From the NCBI GenBank assembly GCA_030377945.1, contig JAUCGD010000050.1, positions 1 to 19,007 of the forward strand: a stretch of DNA of 19,007 nt. Reading direction: 5' to 3'. This document shows, in pieces, positions 9,869 through 17,562 of the stretch; within the stretch, counting starts at the first letter, position 1, and the number at the start of each line of letters is the position of its first letter. The translations under genes and the position numbers were made by a program. The notes beneath the pieces were generated by a model. That model was not told the origin of the DNA. It was given only the letters and a program-made list of their open reading frames with translations, and did not search any database. This stretch comes from Desulfobacterales bacterium HSG17 (GTDB lineage Bacteria > Desulfobacterota > Desulfobacteria > Desulfobacterales > Desulfococcaceae).

Positions 9869-10171
9869 TGGTCAGTATCCTTTCCTCTTTTTTAATCTTG
9901 TATAATTCTAATTTTACTTTAACTGCTACCTGCAAAGGCGAATCAATTTTCCGGCCGTCAAAATCAAGCACATAAATATGAATGCGGTTTAATGCAAACA
10001 CTCCGGCAATTTTTGAAAAATATCCGTTTGAAAAATATCCGGGTGCATCCCTGCCGCATATAGAAACCATCCTTGTTTTTGAATCTTCATTGCTCCTATC
10101 AGCTCTCCTTTGTTTTCCTGAAGTATTATGGAAGCATCTTTATAACTCTGCTTTATTTCCTTGTTCAGCAT
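9831..10171 (-). pseudogene. Frame-broken GlnD/ACT-like remnant
   Basis: An ATG at 10171 with AAGGGG 6 bases upstream opens a frame (MLNKEIKQSYKD...). It reaches KIQKQGW near 10069, where the homology jumps by one base into a second frame reading VSICGRDAPGYFS...KIAGVFALN, a typical GlnD ACT-1 start. The first frame runs out at about 9989; the second continues to 9831, overlapping the next gene's start. A 15-base tandem duplication near 10017-10047 inserts five residues (GYFSN before GYFSK) into the conserved loop. The second half of the ACT domain is degraded. The nucleotidyltransferase and HD portions are missing, so this is either an internally deleted glnD or a duplicated ACT-1 piece. A single sequencing error could account for the frame jump but not for the missing domains. 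Confidence 0.6.
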
Positions 10172-10223
10172 GTCAGACCCCTTGCTTGTTATTGTACTTA
10201 TGTAAAACTTGTTAATAACTTAA

Positions 10224-10238
10224 GCAAGAGCTGTGCCA
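10224..10238 (-). promoter_or_regulatory. Sigma-54 (RpoN) promoter of the nitrogen block
   Basis: On the minus strand the sequence is TGGCACAGCTCTTGC. The -24 GG and -12 GC are separated by exactly 10 bases, and it matches the TGGCAC-N5-TTGC consensus at every defining position. Transcription would begin near 10212, about 40 bases before the first start codon at 10171. The location upstream of ACT, amtB and P-II genes fits the known sigma-54 control of ammonium transport genes. Confidence 0.85.
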
Positions 10239-10318
10239 CGCACTGATATATGTAGATATCTATCTTTAATAATTATATATATAAGAACTAATAATAGACA
10301 AACATATTTTTTATTGAA

Positions 10319-10351
10319 AACAAATTTGTAGTATTTAAATCAAACTTGTTA
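10319..10351. promoter_or_regulatory. Possible paired upstream activator sites
   Basis: Two similar near-palindromes, AACAAATTTGTA and CAAACTTGTTA, have centres about 20 bases apart (10324 and 10344), roughly two helical turns. They lie about 110-130 bases upstream of the predicted sigma-54 start, a usual distance for an enhancer-binding activator. They do not match the enterobacterial NtrC consensus. The AT-rich background makes chance likely. Confidence 0.3.
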
Positions 10352-10466
10352 CATTTTTGTATGATTTTTTAGAATGATATTTGATGGGAAATGGGAGGTT
10401 TGGCCGGGATAAAAATATTCCCACTGAATTTGTACGTCAGGAATAGAAAAAAATGAATTACCAGTT

Positions 10467-13454
10467 TTATACCAAACTCCCCTCAAAATTCCCAAAACTG
10501 CTGGCAACAGTAAACTCAACCTCACTATCCAGAGCTTTAAAGTGTTTTTTTCCGCAGTCTATCTTGGCTTTTTCAGCCGGGCGCAGCATTTCTGTAAGTA
10601 CGCTCCCCTTGCTTTCAATTACAAAATAAAGTTTTTCCCTATCTTCACGGTCTATCAAAACCGCCCAGTCGGGATTGTAGCTGCCCAGGGGTGTTTCTAT
10701 TTTAAACCAGCCCGGAAGTTTGGCATATACTTTTACTTCTTGGCTCAGTTCAAAGGCTTTTGCAAATTCCGATTCAATTTCAGAATCATATACTACGTGG
10801 TCGAAAACTGACTTTTGGGCTTCCATCATGTTTTTATTCAGGTAGCCCATGAGTTCCTCTTCCTCGAAAAGCTCCTGAGCATAAAAGTGATCATTCCCGA
10901 TTTTTTCATATTTAATGCCGTCAACAATAAATTGGCGCATCAGGCTTTTAATAATTGCGCTGGCCTGGTCCATAAACTTCTGGGGATTATTGCAGAAATG
11001 CTTTAGCTTTTTGGAACGAATCAGAATTTGTGCAAGGGTTTCCCTTTTCAGGTTTGTTTCATTTTGCAGATGGCCTATGATGTCAGGCAGGTTAAAATCG
11101 TTTGCATCATATACATGCTGACTAGTTTTAAGTTCCTCGGTATTTACACCGCTTCGCTCAATTTTTGTCAGTCCTTTGCTGTATTGGAATCGTGTTTTTC
11201 CTGCTATCAGGTTTTCTTTTATTTCCTGTGCGCATTTTTCAATCAGGCTTTCAGGGTCAAAATTTACCCTGAATGTTGTTTTGTATTTTATCCTGTTCCA
11301 CAGGTTTTTGAAATCTTCGCCTATATACACGGCCTTGTTCAGCCTGATTCTTTTTCTTTCATCAGCGTTTTTGATATTGAGTTTACCTGCTATTTTTTTA
11401 AGAACAGAAGTAATTGGTCCTGCATGGGGTTCCAAATCCTGGGGCAGATCAACCTTATCTTCTTTCAAATCTTTGCGTAATGAATCCTGGATTTTCCCTT
11501 TATTGTCTATGTATTCTTTTTCAAGCAGATGTTCCCATAATTTTTCCGATGTCTCTGTTCCCAGATATGCGTCATCTCCTGTTTCGGTTTGCATCGGGAT
11601 ATTTGCAAAGCTGTGTTTTTCAATAATTCCGAATTTTATGCCTTCTTCCTGCTCAATCTCTTTTTGCAGCTGCTTTGCAAAGTCTTCATATGATTCATTT
11701 GCCATTACAGTCAGGGTGTTTACGTCAAATCCTTGTACACGTTCACCATCCTGATTAACTGCAATACGAAGACCTCTTCCGATCTCCTGGCGTTTTTTTA
11801 TCACAGATGCTGTTTCATTCAGGGTACATATCTGGAATACATTTGGGTTGTCCCATCCTTCTTTAAGGGCAGAATGTGAAAAAATGAATTTCAGTTTAGA
11901 GTCAAAACCGAGGAGTTTTTCCTTGTCTTTCATTATCAGGTTATAGGCGTTTTCATCAGCCAGTGCATTTCCTTTTGTTGATTCTTTAAACCGTCCCTTT
12001 CCTGTGGCATCCTTTTTTTTATCAATGGCAAAGTATCCGTTGTGAACCTGCTCTGCAATGGTATCTGTATCTACTTCCTTGAATAATGTATTGTATTTGG
12101 GCTTTTTTATAATCTCTTTGTATTCTTCTTCAAACATCAGGGCATATTTGCCTTTTTGCGGATTCCCGTCCTTGTCGTATATGCGGTAGTTTGCAACCTT
12201 ATCAATGAAAAACAGGCTGAGAACCTTTATCCCTTTTGGCCCAAGCTTTAATTCCTTTTCCAGATGTTCTTCTATGGTCTTGCGAATTTGCAGGCGTTTG
12301 TATTCATCTTCATTAACATCCCCTATGGTATGGTTCAGATGGATGATGTCAGGCTTGCTGGTAAAGTCTATGTATTCACTGCCTTTTTCACAATAAATGT
12401 CGTTGATTACATATCCGTCATATACATCACGTCCGCCTGAAAGGGTCAGCAGGTCGTCTCCGCTTTTAACCTTCTTTTTTACCCGCTTTACCTTCCCGGT
12501 TTTCAGGGCATCAAATTCAATTCGTGCGGAAATAGGACTTTTTTTGTTATCCGTTGACAGGAGTTTTATATATGCCTTGTTATGACCGTCTTTAACATTT
12601 ATGGAGGCTACTTCAATCTGCTTTACAAGTTTCTGGTCATAGGCATCAATGGAATCAAGTTTGTACATGAGGTTGTACTTGTCTTTATGAGTGGCAGAAT
12701 AGCGCAGACAGCACAGGGGGTTGAGGGATTTTATAGCCTTTTGGGATTTAGGTGTGGTGTCCACGCTCTGGGGTTCGTCAATAATAACAACAGGGTTTGT
12801 GTCCTGAATAAATTCAATGGGTCTGGTTCCGCTCATGCGGTCATTTGCCCGGTGAATGATATTTGCTTTGGTTTCTTTGGACGGGTCTGTAAAACTTTTA
12901 CGAAAAGCATCAATATTGATAACCATGATCTGTATGGTGTCACTTGTGGCAAAGCTCCTGACCTGGCCGAGCTTCTGGGAGTCATACACAAAATAATCAA
13001 AGGGTATGTTATCATACAGGGTTTTAAAATGTTCTTCTGTTATCTGGAGAGCTTTATATACCCCCTCTTTAACTGCTAAGGACGGCACGACAATAATGAA
13101 TTTTGTAAACCCGTACTGCCGGTTCATTTCAAAGATAGAGCGCAGGTAAACATAAGTTTTGCCTGTTCCTGTTTCCATTTCAACGGTAAAATTCAGATTG
13201 TTTTCATCAAGCTTTCCTGTCTGGGCAAGCCCGTTTTTAAGCTGGATTTTCTGAACGTTTTCCAGTATTTCATCTTCCAGCAACTGCAAGCGGTTGCCGA
13301 TTCCCAGATCGTTCTGCTGGCCTGGGAGTGCCTGCTGTTTATCAAATATCACTGTAAAACTGGTTTTGCATATTTCCTGTCCTTCAAAAAGGGCAGTGAT
13401 GGAATCAATGGCTTGCTTCTGATAATTCAGATCAGGATTAAATTTTATTTTCAT
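10467..13454 (-). CDS. Type III restriction enzyme Res subunit (helicase-nuclease)
   Basis: This 995-residue protein has the size and order of a type III Res subunit. The superfamily 2 ATPase Walker A is ETGTGKT (94-100), and motif II is the DEPQ variant (226-229) in VVIIDEPQS. Motif III-like RYSATH follows, and later helicase motifs include EGWDNPNV and EIGRGLR. A PD-(D/E)xK nuclease closes the protein: D929 in NPDW, then E947 and K949 in VIESKGS. In this family Res translocates or switches on DNA with Mod and cuts near head-to-head unmethylated sites. The ATG at 13454 has AAGGA about 6 bases upstream. The gene appears intact. It is separated from the mod gene by about 2.1 kb holding a toxin-antitoxin pair and an AAA ATPase, whereas mod and res are normally adjacent. 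Confidence 0.92.
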   Translation of the reverse strand: MKIKFNPDLNYQKQAIDSITALFEGQEICKTSFTVIFDKQQALPGQQNDLGIGNRLQLLEDEILENVQKIQLKNGLAQTGKLDENNLNFTVEMETGTGKTYVYLRSIFEMNRQYGFTKFIIVVPSLAVKEGVYKALQITEEHFKTLYDNIPFDYFVYDSQKLGQVRSFATSDTIQIMVINIDAFRKSFTDPSKETKANIIHRANDRMSGTRPIEFIQDTNPVVIIDEPQSVDTTPKSQKAIKSLNPLCCLRYSATHKDKYNLMYKLDSIDAYDQKLVKQIEVASINVKDGHNKAYIKLLSTDNKKSPISARIEFDALKTGKVKRVKKKVKSGDDLLTLSGGRDVYDGYVINDIYCEKGSEYIDFTSKPDIIHLNHTIGDVNEDEYKRLQIRKTIEEHLEKELKLGPKGIKVLSLFFIDKVANYRIYDKDGNPQKGKYALMFEEEYKEIIKKPKYNTLFKEVDTDTIAEQVHNGYFAIDKKKDATGKGRFKESTKGNALADENAYNLIMKDKEKLLGFDSKLKFIFSHSALKEGWDNPNVFQICTLNETASVIKKRQEIGRGLRIAVNQDGERVQGFDVNTLTVMANESYEDFAKQLQKEIEQEEGIKFGIIEKHSFANIPMQTETGDDAYLGTETSEKLWEHLLEKEYIDNKGKIQDSLRKDLKEDKVDLPQDLEPHAGPITSVLKKIAGKLNIKNADERKRIRLNKAVYIGEDFKNLWNRIKYKTTFRVNFDPESLIEKCAQEIKENLIAGKTRFQYSKGLTKIERSGVNTEELKTSQHVYDANDFNLPDIIGHLQNETNLKRETLAQILIRSKKLKHFCNNPQKFMDQASAIIKSLMRQFIVDGIKYEKIGNDHFYAQELFEEEELMGYLNKNMMEAQKSVFDHVVYDSEIESEFAKAFELSQEVKVYAKLPGWFKIETPLGSYNPDWAVLIDREDREKLYFVIESKGSVLTEMLRPAEKAKIDCGKKHFKALDSEVEFTVASSFGNFEGSLV

Positions 13455-13491
13455 GGAGTTTCCTTATTTTATCCAAAGAGGTACTTTATTG

Positions 13492-13572
13492 TCATGTAAA
13501 AAGGATTGAACCTGCCATTGCTTTCCACTTTGTGAATTCTTCGGGTTCCTCACCTTTAACAATATATTTCAT
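13492..13572 (-). pseudogene. Truncated PtuB/TIGR02646-like HNH nuclease start
   Basis: An ATG at 13572 overlaps the TGA of the AAA ATPase gene (ATGA) and opens a 26-codon frame reading MKYIVKGEEPEEFTKWKA before a stop at 13492. I recognise this as resembling the N-terminus of the HNH nuclease (PtuB, TIGR02646-like) that normally follows a PtuA-type ATPase in Septu and retron Ec78 loci. The nuclease core with its cysteines and HNH residues is missing, because the Res gene begins 37 bases later. Similarity ends around residue 20, and the remaining residues and another frame (ending VPLWIK) look like junction sequence. The tight ATGA coupling supports a former real gene. The match comes from memory of the family, over a short length. 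Confidence 0.55.
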
Positions 13573-14828
13573 TTGCCGATGATCTCCCTGCGCTTTATCA
13601 GAACATCAGCTTTAACAAGTTCAGGGTCTTCTCCGATCAACTGTTTTAATTCCTGAACTTTTTTTCTGGCATTGTCCAGGCTTCCTTTTTGTATGATTTC
13701 AAATAATTCATGGAGCATCTTTTTTTCTTCCGAAGGTCTGGCATCAACCATCATCAAATCTTCCAGGATACGGTCTGAGTTTTTACCGTAGGATTCTGAG
13801 GGTTGAGAATATGTAATGCCCTGTTTTTCATTTTTCAGTAAAAATATGTTTTCAGGTTTTACATGGCTTAATATCTGGGGGGAATGTGTTGAAATAATAA
13901 ACTGGCAGCCTGGAAATACCTGTGTGAGTTTGGGAACAATCATTCTCTGCCACTGGGGATGGAGATGAAGATCAATTTCATCAATAAGGATAATGCCTTT
14001 TCCCTCAAGGGGTTTTTTTGATTCCGGGTTGGCAATGGCAAGCCTTCTGGCAAGATCGCCTATTAATGCGATCAGGCTTTTTTCACCGTCAGAAAGCTGT
14101 TCTATGCGGAGTTCTTCTTTGTTTTTAAATGCTATCATCCGCAAAGGGTTTCTGCCTACTGAGAATCTTTTAAATTCCGGCAGAAAGGATTCAAGGGCTT
14201 TTCTTACTGCTTCAAGCTGGGGATCGGGAAATTCAAAGTTTTCAGGCTTAAAAATATCATCCACATATTTCCTGTTTTCATTTTCCAGGTCTTCCCGGTT
14301 TCTGAACCATTCAAAAAAATGGCGAAAGTTTGCAGCACCTGTCAGAGCTTCATCAAAGCATTCAAAAAGCTCGAAAGTATGTTTTTGTCGAATGCGAAGG
14401 GGAATATCCAGAACATTGCGGTTAACAGGATAATAGGCAAAAACAGGCAGCCCGGTTTGTGGTGCTTTATCCCGGATTGCTGCTGCAAGTTTACTGGTAT
14501 CACCAAGCCTGGATTTATGCTCGCTGTTTTTGCCTTTGACGTTTTTTGCAATCACCCAGCAATAGTTTGTGTCAGATTCATTAATATTTGCAGTAATTGA
14601 ACCGCCGGTTTGAGCGTTTCGTATGCTTATTTCAGGGATAGGACGGCCTGACGCATTGTCCCGCTGAATCCTGTTTACAAGCCATGAAAGGGTGATGGCA
14701 ATTGCGTCAATAATTGTTGATTTTCCTGCGCCGTTTACTCCCACAAATACGTTCAATTGTTTTGACAGGTTTATGGACAGTTTGTTTACGGCTCTGAAGT
14801 TACAGAGTTCGATTTTTTTAAATTTCAT
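13569..14828 (-). CDS. PtuA / retron Ec78-like AAA family ATPase
   Basis: This 419-residue SMC/OLD-like ABC-type ATPase has Walker A GVNGAGKS (30-37) in NVFVGVNGAGKSTIIDAIA. A signature-like LSDGEKS follows, then Walker B ILIDEIDLHLHP and the D/H-loop STHSPQIL. It resembles the predicted ATP-binding family COG3950 and specifically the PtuA-type ATPases of Septu and retron Ec78 defence, which form large complexes with an HNH nuclease. The latter assignment is supported by the nuclease stub directly downstream in ATGA overlap. No reverse transcriptase or retron RNA is seen, so this is not a retron. AAAAGG lies 9 bases before the ATG at 14828, just past a palindromic repeat end. With its partner truncated, it may be inert or may act with another protein of the operon. 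Confidence 0.82.
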   Translation of the reverse strand: MKFKKIELCNFRAVNKLSINLSKQLNVFVGVNGAGKSTIIDAIAITLSWLVNRIQRDNASGRPIPEISIRNAQTGGSITANINESDTNYCWVIAKNVKGKNSEHKSRLGDTSKLAAAIRDKAPQTGLPVFAYYPVNRNVLDIPLRIRQKHTFELFECFDEALTGAANFRHFFEWFRNREDLENENRKYVDDIFKPENFEFPDPQLEAVRKALESFLPEFKRFSVGRNPLRMIAFKNKEELRIEQLSDGEKSLIALIGDLARRLAIANPESKKPLEGKGIILIDEIDLHLHPQWQRMIVPKLTQVFPGCQFIISTHSPQILSHVKPENIFLLKNEKQGITYSQPSESYGKNSDRILEDLMMVDARPSEEKKMLHELFEIIQKGSLDNARKKVQELKQLIGEDPELVKADVLIKRREIIGK

Positions 14829-14845
14829 TGCTGATTACCTTTTTT

Positions 14846-14878
14846 GAACCACAAATGCACACAGATAGACACAGATAA
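14846..14878 (-). repeat. GAACCAC hairpin repeat, half copy A
   Basis: The + strand shows GAACCAC followed by staggered CACACAGAT and CACAGAT words. Only one arm is present, unlike copies B and C. On the coding (minus) strand it ends GTGGTTC 17 bases before the AAA ATPase ATG. Confidence 0.75.
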
Positions 14879-14916
14879 CATCAATATATTTTATTGTCTG
14901 AATTTTAAAATTGTTT

Positions 14917-15129
14917 TCAGGCAACTTTTGCTATAATCTCTGTTTGCCGGTCAATTGAAATAAGCATGTTCTGAATAGATTCTACTGCCGATTCCTCAAA
15001 ATATAGCTCTCCGCACTGAGTGCATACCCAGGCAGGAATGTCATCAAGTGTCAGATGATAACCTCTTCTATCTACATGAAAAGGTGCGGTTCTTTTCTTC
15101 ATAATGCCGTTACAATATATGCAATTCAT
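14917..15129 (-). CDS. YgiT-type zinc finger antitoxin
   Basis: This 70-residue protein has the YgiT/MqsA-like zinc-binding N-terminus, with two CxxC pairs at C3/C6 and C36/C39. Family members neutralise the toxin and often repress their own promoter through a C-terminal helix-turn-helix. Here the C-terminus is short (ESAVESIQNMLISIDRQTE...), with no full helix-turn-helix, as in the stand-alone YgiT-finger proteins paired with DUF4258 toxins. Its ATG overlaps the toxin stop by four bases, and AAGGA lies about 7 bases upstream inside the toxin gene. Toxin-first order matches mqsRA-like modules. Confidence 0.85.
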   Translation of the reverse strand: MNCIYCNGIMKKRTAPFHVDRRGYHLTLDDIPAWVCTQCGELYFEESAVESIQNMLISIDRQTEIIAKVA

Positions 15130-15461
15130 ATTTTTTTCCTTGTTTTAAGGTCTTTTTTCCATTGATTATTGTCGGGAATATATGCGGTAATAATAGCAAG
15201 ATAATCCTTTTTTGGAGAACAGACAACATGGATAAATTTTTTGTTTTCTCCACAGCCGAATACAAGGCAACTGTGGCCTCTTGCATCTTCAGGATAATTT
15301 TCAATTATTTCTCCGTAATTAATAACATCTCTGATTTCAGAAGTTTTTATCATTCTGTCAGGTCTTGACATTTGCCTTACAGCATGAGGCAAAAAAAGCA
15401 TTCTCTTTTTTGCACTCTGACGTATTTTTTCAATTAACTCTGTATATTGATTTGATTTCAT
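15126..15461 (-). CDS. DUF4258 toxin of a toxin-antitoxin pair
   Basis: This 111-residue protein has the DUF4258 pattern: PHAVRQM near residue 25, an EIRDVINYGEIIENYPED block (42-59), FIHVVCSP (76-83) and ITAYIPD (91-97). DUF4258 proteins belong to the RelE/MqsR-like superfamily of putative mRNA-cleaving toxins; activity is inferred from family and context. It overlaps the YgiT-type antitoxin downstream, which gives strong support. The ATG at 15461 lacks a strong ribosome binding site and lies 21 bases past a hairpin repeat, so its translation may be kept low. It sits between mod and the ATPase/res genes, where it could punish loss of the locus. Confidence 0.82.
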   Translation of the reverse strand: MKSNQYTELIEKIRQSAKKRMLFLPHAVRQMSRPDRMIKTSEIRDVINYGEIIENYPEDARGHSCLVFGCGENKKFIHVVCSPKKDYLAIITAYIPDNNQWKKDLKTRKKI

Positions 15462-15482
15462 CTTATATGCTTATTTCTTTTT

Positions 15483-15551
15483 GAACCACTGATGCACACA
15501 AATTGACATAGATAAAAAATATCCGTGTTTATCCGTGTTCATCTGTGGTTC
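15483..15551 (-). repeat. GAACCAC hairpin repeat, full copy B
   Basis: Two 31-base arms (15483-15513 and 15521-15551) begin and end with GAACCAC and GTGGTTC and enclose a 7-base A-rich loop. The right arm contains the staggered words ATCCGTGTTT, ATCCGTGTTC and ATCTGTGG at a 10-11 base period. It fills the gap between the mod stop codon and the toxin start, ending 21 bases before that ATG. Confidence 0.85.
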
Positions 15552-15557
15552 GTTTTT

Positions 15558-17483
15558 TTACAGGCTTTTGACATCATCAATGCCGTATTGTTTGAGTATT
15601 TGTATAGCATTTGTTTTGACCACATCGTCTTTAAACCCGGAGTCTTTGAATACTACCCGCATGATTTCAGGTTCAAGTTCCTTTTTGAGTCTGCCTATGC
15701 CTTCTACTACGTCCAGATTTATTTTTGTATCCAGGCAGATGATTAATGCTCCCATGCCTATTGAATATACGGATTTTTTGGCAATGGTTCTTTTTTCTAC
15801 GGGTACTGTCAGGTCAATTCCGTATTTGAGGAGGATTTCAAAGAGTACGTCTTCTTCTGTGCGGTCGAGTTTGATGTTGCTTACCGCATCTAAAAGGGAG
15901 TCTTCAATTCTGTCTGTATCCGGGTCCCAGGTTTTGATGTTGGAGGAGTCGAGTTTGAATACTTTGAATCCCAGATCAAGGTCAGGATTGATATTGTTTT
16001 CATCCATGCCCGGTAGCTGGGTCTGGGGGGCATTTTCTTTTTCTGTCTGTTCGTCTTTGATTTTTTGGATAACCCGGCGGATGCGTTCTTTGCCTATGTC
16101 GGCAATGGTTTTGTATCCGGTTTTAAAGGCTTCGGATTTTTCATCGCATGGTTCGGGGAGTTGAACCATTATGAATTTGCAGTTGCCGTTGTCCTCGGTG
16201 TTGCGTTGCATGACGGCGTGAGCGGTGGTTGTTGATCCGGCGAAAAAGTCGAGAACAATTTCTTTGGATAGCACATTCCCTACATTTAATATATGATTTA
16301 TCAGCCTGGATGGTTTAGGTGTATCGAATACAGACCGTGTAAAAAGTGAAAGAATTTCTCGTTTGCCGCTTTGTGTATCACCGGCAATTTTTCTATGCCA
16401 TAAAGTATCAGGCACAATGCCATCTTTTAATTCTGACAAGAATACTTTTTTTCGAGGTTTATCTAATTTCCCGTTTAGCCCCCACCATAATCTATTTTCA
16501 TTAAGGTTTTTCTCTGTTTGCTTTTTATCGCACCCCCATACTCTTGATTCAGAGGGGAATACCACATTGCCATTAAAAGGATTTGTTATGGAGTAGTATA
16601 AATTTGGCCTTTCAGACCTTGTTTTACCACAAGTATATACAACAGACTGCCAATGTCCTCGAGGATCATTATCGGGATTTTTGTAGTTCTTTAACTGATC
16701 GTTATCTCTGGCCAATCTTCCTGGAGTCCATTTTTCTCTATTTTTAACGTAAAGCGATACATAATCATGTGATATGCTTAAAGATTGAGAGTCGTTTTGC
16801 TTTGCATATTTTTTGTGCCAAATATTACAAGCGATAAAATTTTCCTCTCCAAAAATCTCATCACAAATTTTCCTCAAATTGGCAACTTCATTATCATCAA
16901 TGGAGATAAATATAACCCCGTCATCCCGCAGCAAATTCCTTGCCAGTTTCAACCTTGGATACATCATATTCAACCAGTTTGTATGATACCGCCCTGATGT
17001 TTCAGCATTGGTTGAAAACTTCCTGCCTTCTGCATCTTTCTGGCCTGTATATGAAAGATAAGTATCCAGATTATCCTGAAATTTATCAGGATAGATAAAC
17101 TCTTTACCTGTATTATACGGCGGGTCAATATAGATCATCTTGACCTTTTTATGATAACTTTTCTGGAGCAGTTTCAGCACTTCCAGATTATCACCTTCAA
17201 TAAAAAGATTTTGCGTATTATCCCAGTCCACACTTTCATCAGGACAGGGCCGGAGCGTACCCATAGAAGGCATCTGGGCAATTCTTCCTGCACTGGTTTT
17301 GCCGTGCCATGAAAACCGGTAGCGCTCTTCCTGATCTTCCACATAATCCCCAAGTTCAGTCTTGAGCGCATTAAAATCAATCTTTCCTTCAGAAAACGCA
17401 CCTGGGAAAATCTGTTTCAACTGTTCCATATTTTCTGCCACAATATTCTTACTCTGACCATCTTCAGGTTTCAGTTTTTTCAT
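15558..17483 (-). CDS. Type III-like Mod DNA methyltransferase (beta class)
   Basis: This 641-residue site-specific methyltransferase has motif IV DPPY (120-123) in MIYIDPPYNTGKEF placed before the AdoMet-binding motif I, FFAGS (413-417), the circular order of beta-class N6-adenine/N4-cytosine enzymes including type III Mod. The region between (about 200-380) should hold the target recognition domain. The C-terminal part is charged and helical, as in Mod subunits. With Res it would form the restriction complex; alone it methylates. The ATG at 17483 has GGAG 5 bases upstream; an earlier in-frame TTG (17510) lies inside a repeat and is discounted. No frameshift is seen. The target sequence cannot be read from the protein. 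Confidence 0.92.
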   Translation of the reverse strand: MKKLKPEDGQSKNIVAENMEQLKQIFPGAFSEGKIDFNALKTELGDYVEDQEERYRFSWHGKTSAGRIAQMPSMGTLRPCPDESVDWDNTQNLFIEGDNLEVLKLLQKSYHKKVKMIYIDPPYNTGKEFIYPDKFQDNLDTYLSYTGQKDAEGRKFSTNAETSGRYHTNWLNMMYPRLKLARNLLRDDGVIFISIDDNEVANLRKICDEIFGEENFIACNIWHKKYAKQNDSQSLSISHDYVSLYVKNREKWTPGRLARDNDQLKNYKNPDNDPRGHWQSVVYTCGKTRSERPNLYYSITNPFNGNVVFPSESRVWGCDKKQTEKNLNENRLWWGLNGKLDKPRKKVFLSELKDGIVPDTLWHRKIAGDTQSGKREILSLFTRSVFDTPKPSRLINHILNVGNVLSKEIVLDFFAGSTTTAHAVMQRNTEDNGNCKFIMVQLPEPCDEKSEAFKTGYKTIADIGKERIRRVIQKIKDEQTEKENAPQTQLPGMDENNINPDLDLGFKVFKLDSSNIKTWDPDTDRIEDSLLDAVSNIKLDRTEEDVLFEILLKYGIDLTVPVEKRTIAKKSVYSIGMGALIICLDTKINLDVVEGIGRLKKELEPEIMRVVFKDSGFKDDVVKTNAIQILKQYGIDDVKSL

Positions 17484-17501
17484 TTTATCTCCGTTTTTTT
17501 T

Positions 17502-17562
17502 GAACCTCAACTGGACACAGGCAAGAAATAAATCTGTGTCTATCTGTGTTAATCTGTGGTTC
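17502..17562 (-). repeat. GAACCAC hairpin repeat, diverged copy C
   Basis: The right arm (17531-17562) is well preserved, with CTGTGTC, CTGTGTT and CTGTGGTTC words. The left arm (GAACCTCAACTGGACACAG) is diverged. On the coding strand the repeat begins directly after the DUF4391 stop codon and ends 18 bases before the mod ATG. Confidence 0.8.

Larger units (their letters stand above)
10172..10466. other. AT-rich intergenic region between Res gene and nitrogen block
   Basis: This 295-base stretch holds no credible gene. Its left part carries the sigma-54 promoter and the ribosome binding site of the ACT remnant. The middle is very AT-rich with short palindromes. The right part, next to the Res stop codon, shows no convincing terminator for the restriction operon, so read-through into the nitrogen block is possible. 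Confidence 0.6.

Noticed and set aside
10542..13079. Plus-strand open frames opposite the Res gene
   Set aside because: They are antisense to a well-supported 995-residue protein with intact motifs and resemble no known family.
13569..14828. Retron Ec78-type system
   Set aside because: The ATPase is similar, but no reverse transcriptase or retron RNA region is present anywhere in the window.
14846..17562. Hairpin repeats read as Rho-independent terminators
   Set aside because: No T-run follows the stems on the coding strand; they are followed by A-runs and then start codons.
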